Assembly: GCF_029392875.1 (NCBI RefSeq)
Contig: NZ_CP113946.1
Location: 186,001 to 250,000, forward strand
Source: Lactobacillus sp. ESL0677
GTDB taxonomy: Bacteria > Bacillota > Bacilli > Lactobacillales > Lactobacillaceae
Direction of reading: 5' to 3'
Length of the DNA: 64,000 bases
Shown here: piece by piece, positions 62,025 to 64,000 of the stretch
How positions within the stretch are numbered: the first letter of the stretch is position 1
Layout: every line of letters starts with the position of its first letter
Notes under the pieces: generated by a model
The model's input: the letters and a program-made list of their open reading frames with translations, nothing else
Told to the model about the DNA's origin: nothing
Databases searched by the model: none
Translations under genes and position numbers: made by a program

Positions 62025-62966
62025 TTATGGCAAATCATTGCCGGCTGCTAAATAAATATCGTACCACTCTTGAGCGGTTAAGCTAATATCGGCTCCCTTA
62101 GCACTATCAATGATATGTTCTGGGTTCATTGTACCGATAACCACTTGAATTTTAGCAGGATGGCGCAAAATCCATGCCGCTGCAATGGCATTCTTGGAAA
62201 CACCCTTTTGGTCGGCTAATTTTTGCAAAGCCGCGTTTACTTCAGGAAACTTAGGATTGTTGATAAAGTTACCTTCGATTTGTCCATATTGAAATGGTGA
62301 CCATGCCTGAACGGTCATGTTGTGCAAGCGTGAATAATCAAGTACGCCGCGATCATGGTCAATGCTGCGCGCATCAGTCATATTCGTATGGATACCAAAG
62401 TCAATTGGTCCAGTGTGCATCACGCTGAATTGCAGTTGGTTAATCAGTAGCTTTTGGCTGATACCTTGTTGTAATAGTGCAACTTGCATTGGGTTAAAGT
62501 TAGAAACACCGAAGTGGCGCACTTTTCCTGCAGTTTGTAATTCGTCAAACGCAGCACCAATTTCTGCTGGATCCATTAAGGCATCGGGTCGATGCAACAA
62601 GAGACTATCAAGGTAATCAATTCTCATTCTGGTTAAAATGCCATCAACGGCCTCAATAATATGCTTTTTTGAAAAATCATAACGGGTAGTTTTGTAATCT
62701 AGCTCCGGATTTTCGTAAATACCAGTTTTAGATTGAATGTAAAAATCATCGCGGGTTAGTGACGATTGCTTAAATGCCTTGCCAAAAACTTCTTCGGACC
62801 TGCCATGACCGTAAATATCGGCCGAGTCAATATAATTAATCCCGGCGTCATGCGCAGTGTCTAAAGCAGCTATGGCCTCATCAGTTGTGAGTGCATTCAT
62901 CCGCATAATACCTAAAGCAATGGCCGAGCCAGTAAAGTTTGTTTGACCAATTTTAATTTGTTTCAT
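62025..62966 (-). CDS. Aldo/keto reductase (YdhF-like)
   Basis: A 313-residue NADPH-dependent oxidoreductase with a TIM-barrel fold. The catalytic tetrad is visible: Asp and Tyr in NYIDSADIYGHGRSEEVFG, Lys in FYIQSKTGI, and His in DSLLLHRPDALMD. The cofactor end includes VVIGTMNPEHI. The overall pattern resembles YdhF-type oxidoreductases. AGGTACTCTT precedes the ATG on the minus strand. Substrate unknown. It is divergent from the MFS transporter, with 294 bases between. Confidence 0.88.
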   Translation of the reverse strand: MKQIKIGQTNFTGSAIALGIMRMNALTTDEAIAALDTAHDAGINYIDSADIYGHGRSEEVFGKAFKQSSLTRDDFYIQSKTGIYENPELDYKTTRYDFSKKHIIEAVDGILTRMRIDYLDSLLLHRPDALMDPAEIGAAFDELQTAGKVRHFGVSNFNPMQVALLQQGISQKLLINQLQFSVMHTGPIDFGIHTNMTDARSIDHDRGVLDYSRLHNMTVQAWSPFQYGQIEGNFINNPKFPEVNAALQKLADQKGVSKNAIAAAWILRHPAKIQVVIGTMNPEHIIDSAKGADISLTAQEWYDIYLAAGNDLP

Positions 62967-63131
62967 AAGAGTACCTCCATACGATTAGTATAAGTCTTTT
63001 TAGACTGAAAAATAAAATAAGTGGATGGTATTTGGTAATAAACATAAAAGGAAACATTTTTGATAATTTTGCACCTAATATTTCACTAAACAAGAACTTT
63101 ATGCTAAAAAAATATCCAAAAATCAAAATAA

Positions 63132-63197
63132 CACGAATTATTTAATAAAATTATATTGAAATTTTACATTTACAAGTTTACAATTAGCACGAATTAT
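63132..63197 (+). promoter_or_regulatory. Promoter of the MFS gene flanked by direct repeats
   Basis: TTGAAA (63156-63161) and TACAAT (63179-63184) have a 17-base spacer. CACGAATTAT occurs at 63132-63141, upstream of the -35, and again at 63188-63197, at the likely transcription start; the copies are 56 bases apart. This suggests a regulator that loops or blocks the promoter. The rest of the 62967-63260 gap shows no gene. Confidence 0.6.
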
Positions 63198-63260
63198 CAA
63201 TTGGTGACTTATGAGTGGTTAATAATTAACTAAATATTTGCTAATTTGTGGGGTAAAAAA

Positions 63261-64000
63261 GTGTATAAGAAAAAAGGATTTATTTTTGCAATTGTGGGAA
63301 CAGCCTGGCTGTTTGATGCAATGGACGTTGGCTTATTATCGTTTATTATGCCGATTGTACATAAAGAATGGGCATTAACTAATTCACAAACAGGATTAAT
63401 TAGTTCAATTAGTACGATTGGAATGATTTGTGGTGGCTTTTTCTTCGGTTATTTAGCTGATCGAATTGGTCGCAAAGACACATTAATGTTGTCGCTACTA
63501 ACGTTTTCAATTGGTAACTTTGTTTTGGCGTTTGCTCAAGGCTTTGATTCATTTTTAATAATTCGCTTCTTTGTTGGCATGGGTCTTGGTGGTGAGCTGC
63601 CAGTTGCAGCGACCTATGTTTCTGACTTATATAGTGGTACTAAAAGATCACGAATGTTAATTTTGGCTGATAGCTTTTGGGCTTTAGGCTGGTTAGTTGC
63701 GTCATTTTTATCGTTTGCATTGAATGGTGTTTTATCTTGGCGTGGTTTACTAATCGTAACGGCAATTAGTGCATTTTTTGCAATTGTTGTGCGTAAGCAA
63801 GTACCAGAAATTAAGCAGCCAGCTAAAAAAGAACGTCATTTTGCCATTGGCAAATTTTTAAACTTTAAAACAATGATGTTGTGGTTGGCTTGGTTTATGG
63901 TCATGTTCAGCTATTACGGAATGTTTATGTGGCTACCAGGAATCATGACAAGTAAAGGTAACAGTGTGGTAGATAGTTTTGGTTATTCAGTAATTATTAT
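63261..64000 (+). CDS. MFS transporter, metabolite:H+ symporter type, 3' truncated by window edge
   Basis: An open frame of 246 codons from GTG 63261 that runs past the window. TGGGGT precedes the start by about 8 bases. The N-terminal helix has WLFDAMDVGLLSFIMPIV, motif A is GYLADRIGRKDTLM, and helix 4 has FFVGMGLGGELPVAATYVSDL, all features of the aromatic acid/sugar-acid symporter branch of the major facilitator superfamily. About six membrane helices and the start of the second half are visible. Substrate unknown; niacin, aromatic acids or other organic anions are candidates. Confidence 0.88.
   Translation, partial: MYKKKGFIFAIVGTAWLFDAMDVGLLSFIMPIVHKEWALTNSQTGLISSISTIGMICGGFFFGYLADRIGRKDTLMLSLLTFSIGNFVLAFAQGFDSFLIIRFFVGMGLGGELPVAATYVSDLYSGTKRSRMLILADSFWALGWLVASFLSFALNGVLSWRGLLIVTAISAFFAIVVRKQVPEIKQPAKKERHFAIGKFLNFKTMMLWLAWFMVMFSYYGMFMWLPGIMTSKGNSVVDSFGYSVII

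Overview
The window reads as a chromosomal segment of a low-GC Firmicute, most probably Lactobacillus in the narrow sense (delbrueckii group). The grounds are AT-rich intergenic DNA, strong AGGAGG-type ribosome sites, a Lys-type MurE ligase, paired ParB/Noc proteins beside rsmG, a WxL surface-protein pair, no respiratory genes, and many PTS systems. Plant-sugar genes (beta-glucoside, arabinose) and several mannose-family PTS suggest a gut or plant-associated host niche. The species cannot be fixed from sequence alone. No tRNA, rRNA, IS element, prophage or CRISPR array was seen.

Layout. 2-3050: the end of a beta-glucoside PTS permease and its 6-phospho-beta-glucosidase. 3099-5248: housekeeping genes (fucosidase-tail protein, YaaA, phosphatase). 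5296-7634: a TetR-permease-ATPase operon that looks like the haem-efflux hrtRBA system, with a matching operator. 8062-12052: a small protein, a TetR regulator, two flavin reductases, a tyrosine phosphatase and ApbE. 12292-13871: a minimal WxL locus. 13927-20063: cvpA and the rsmG-noc-parA-parB-DUF951-ychF-DUF1129 chromosome-maintenance block. 20208-28184: heterodimeric ABC exporter, two-component system, murE and an aspartate/glutamate racemase. 28599-32272: riboflavin operon under an FMN riboswitch. 32348-35207: LysR regulator divergent from a flavocytochrome-c-like reductase with an FMN-attachment domain.

35334-61975 is the most distinctive part. It holds two LevR-type sigma-54 activators, each directly upstream of a mannose-family PTS operon with a near-consensus -24/-12 promoter, and the sigma-54 gene rpoN itself. 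Between them sit a decayed C39-like peptidase gene, a complete arabinose locus (araR, transporter, araB, araD, araA), and a galactitol-type PTS with a class II aldolase, a DeoR regulator and a PfkB sugar kinase. The window ends with an aldo/keto reductase and a truncated MFS transporter.

Two themes link the parts. The first is flavin metabolism: riboflavin synthesis, flavin reductases, ApbE and an FMN-domain reductase. The second is carbon-source control: cre-like sites near several promoters and a compact sigma-54 regulon for two PTS systems whose substrates are not obvious.
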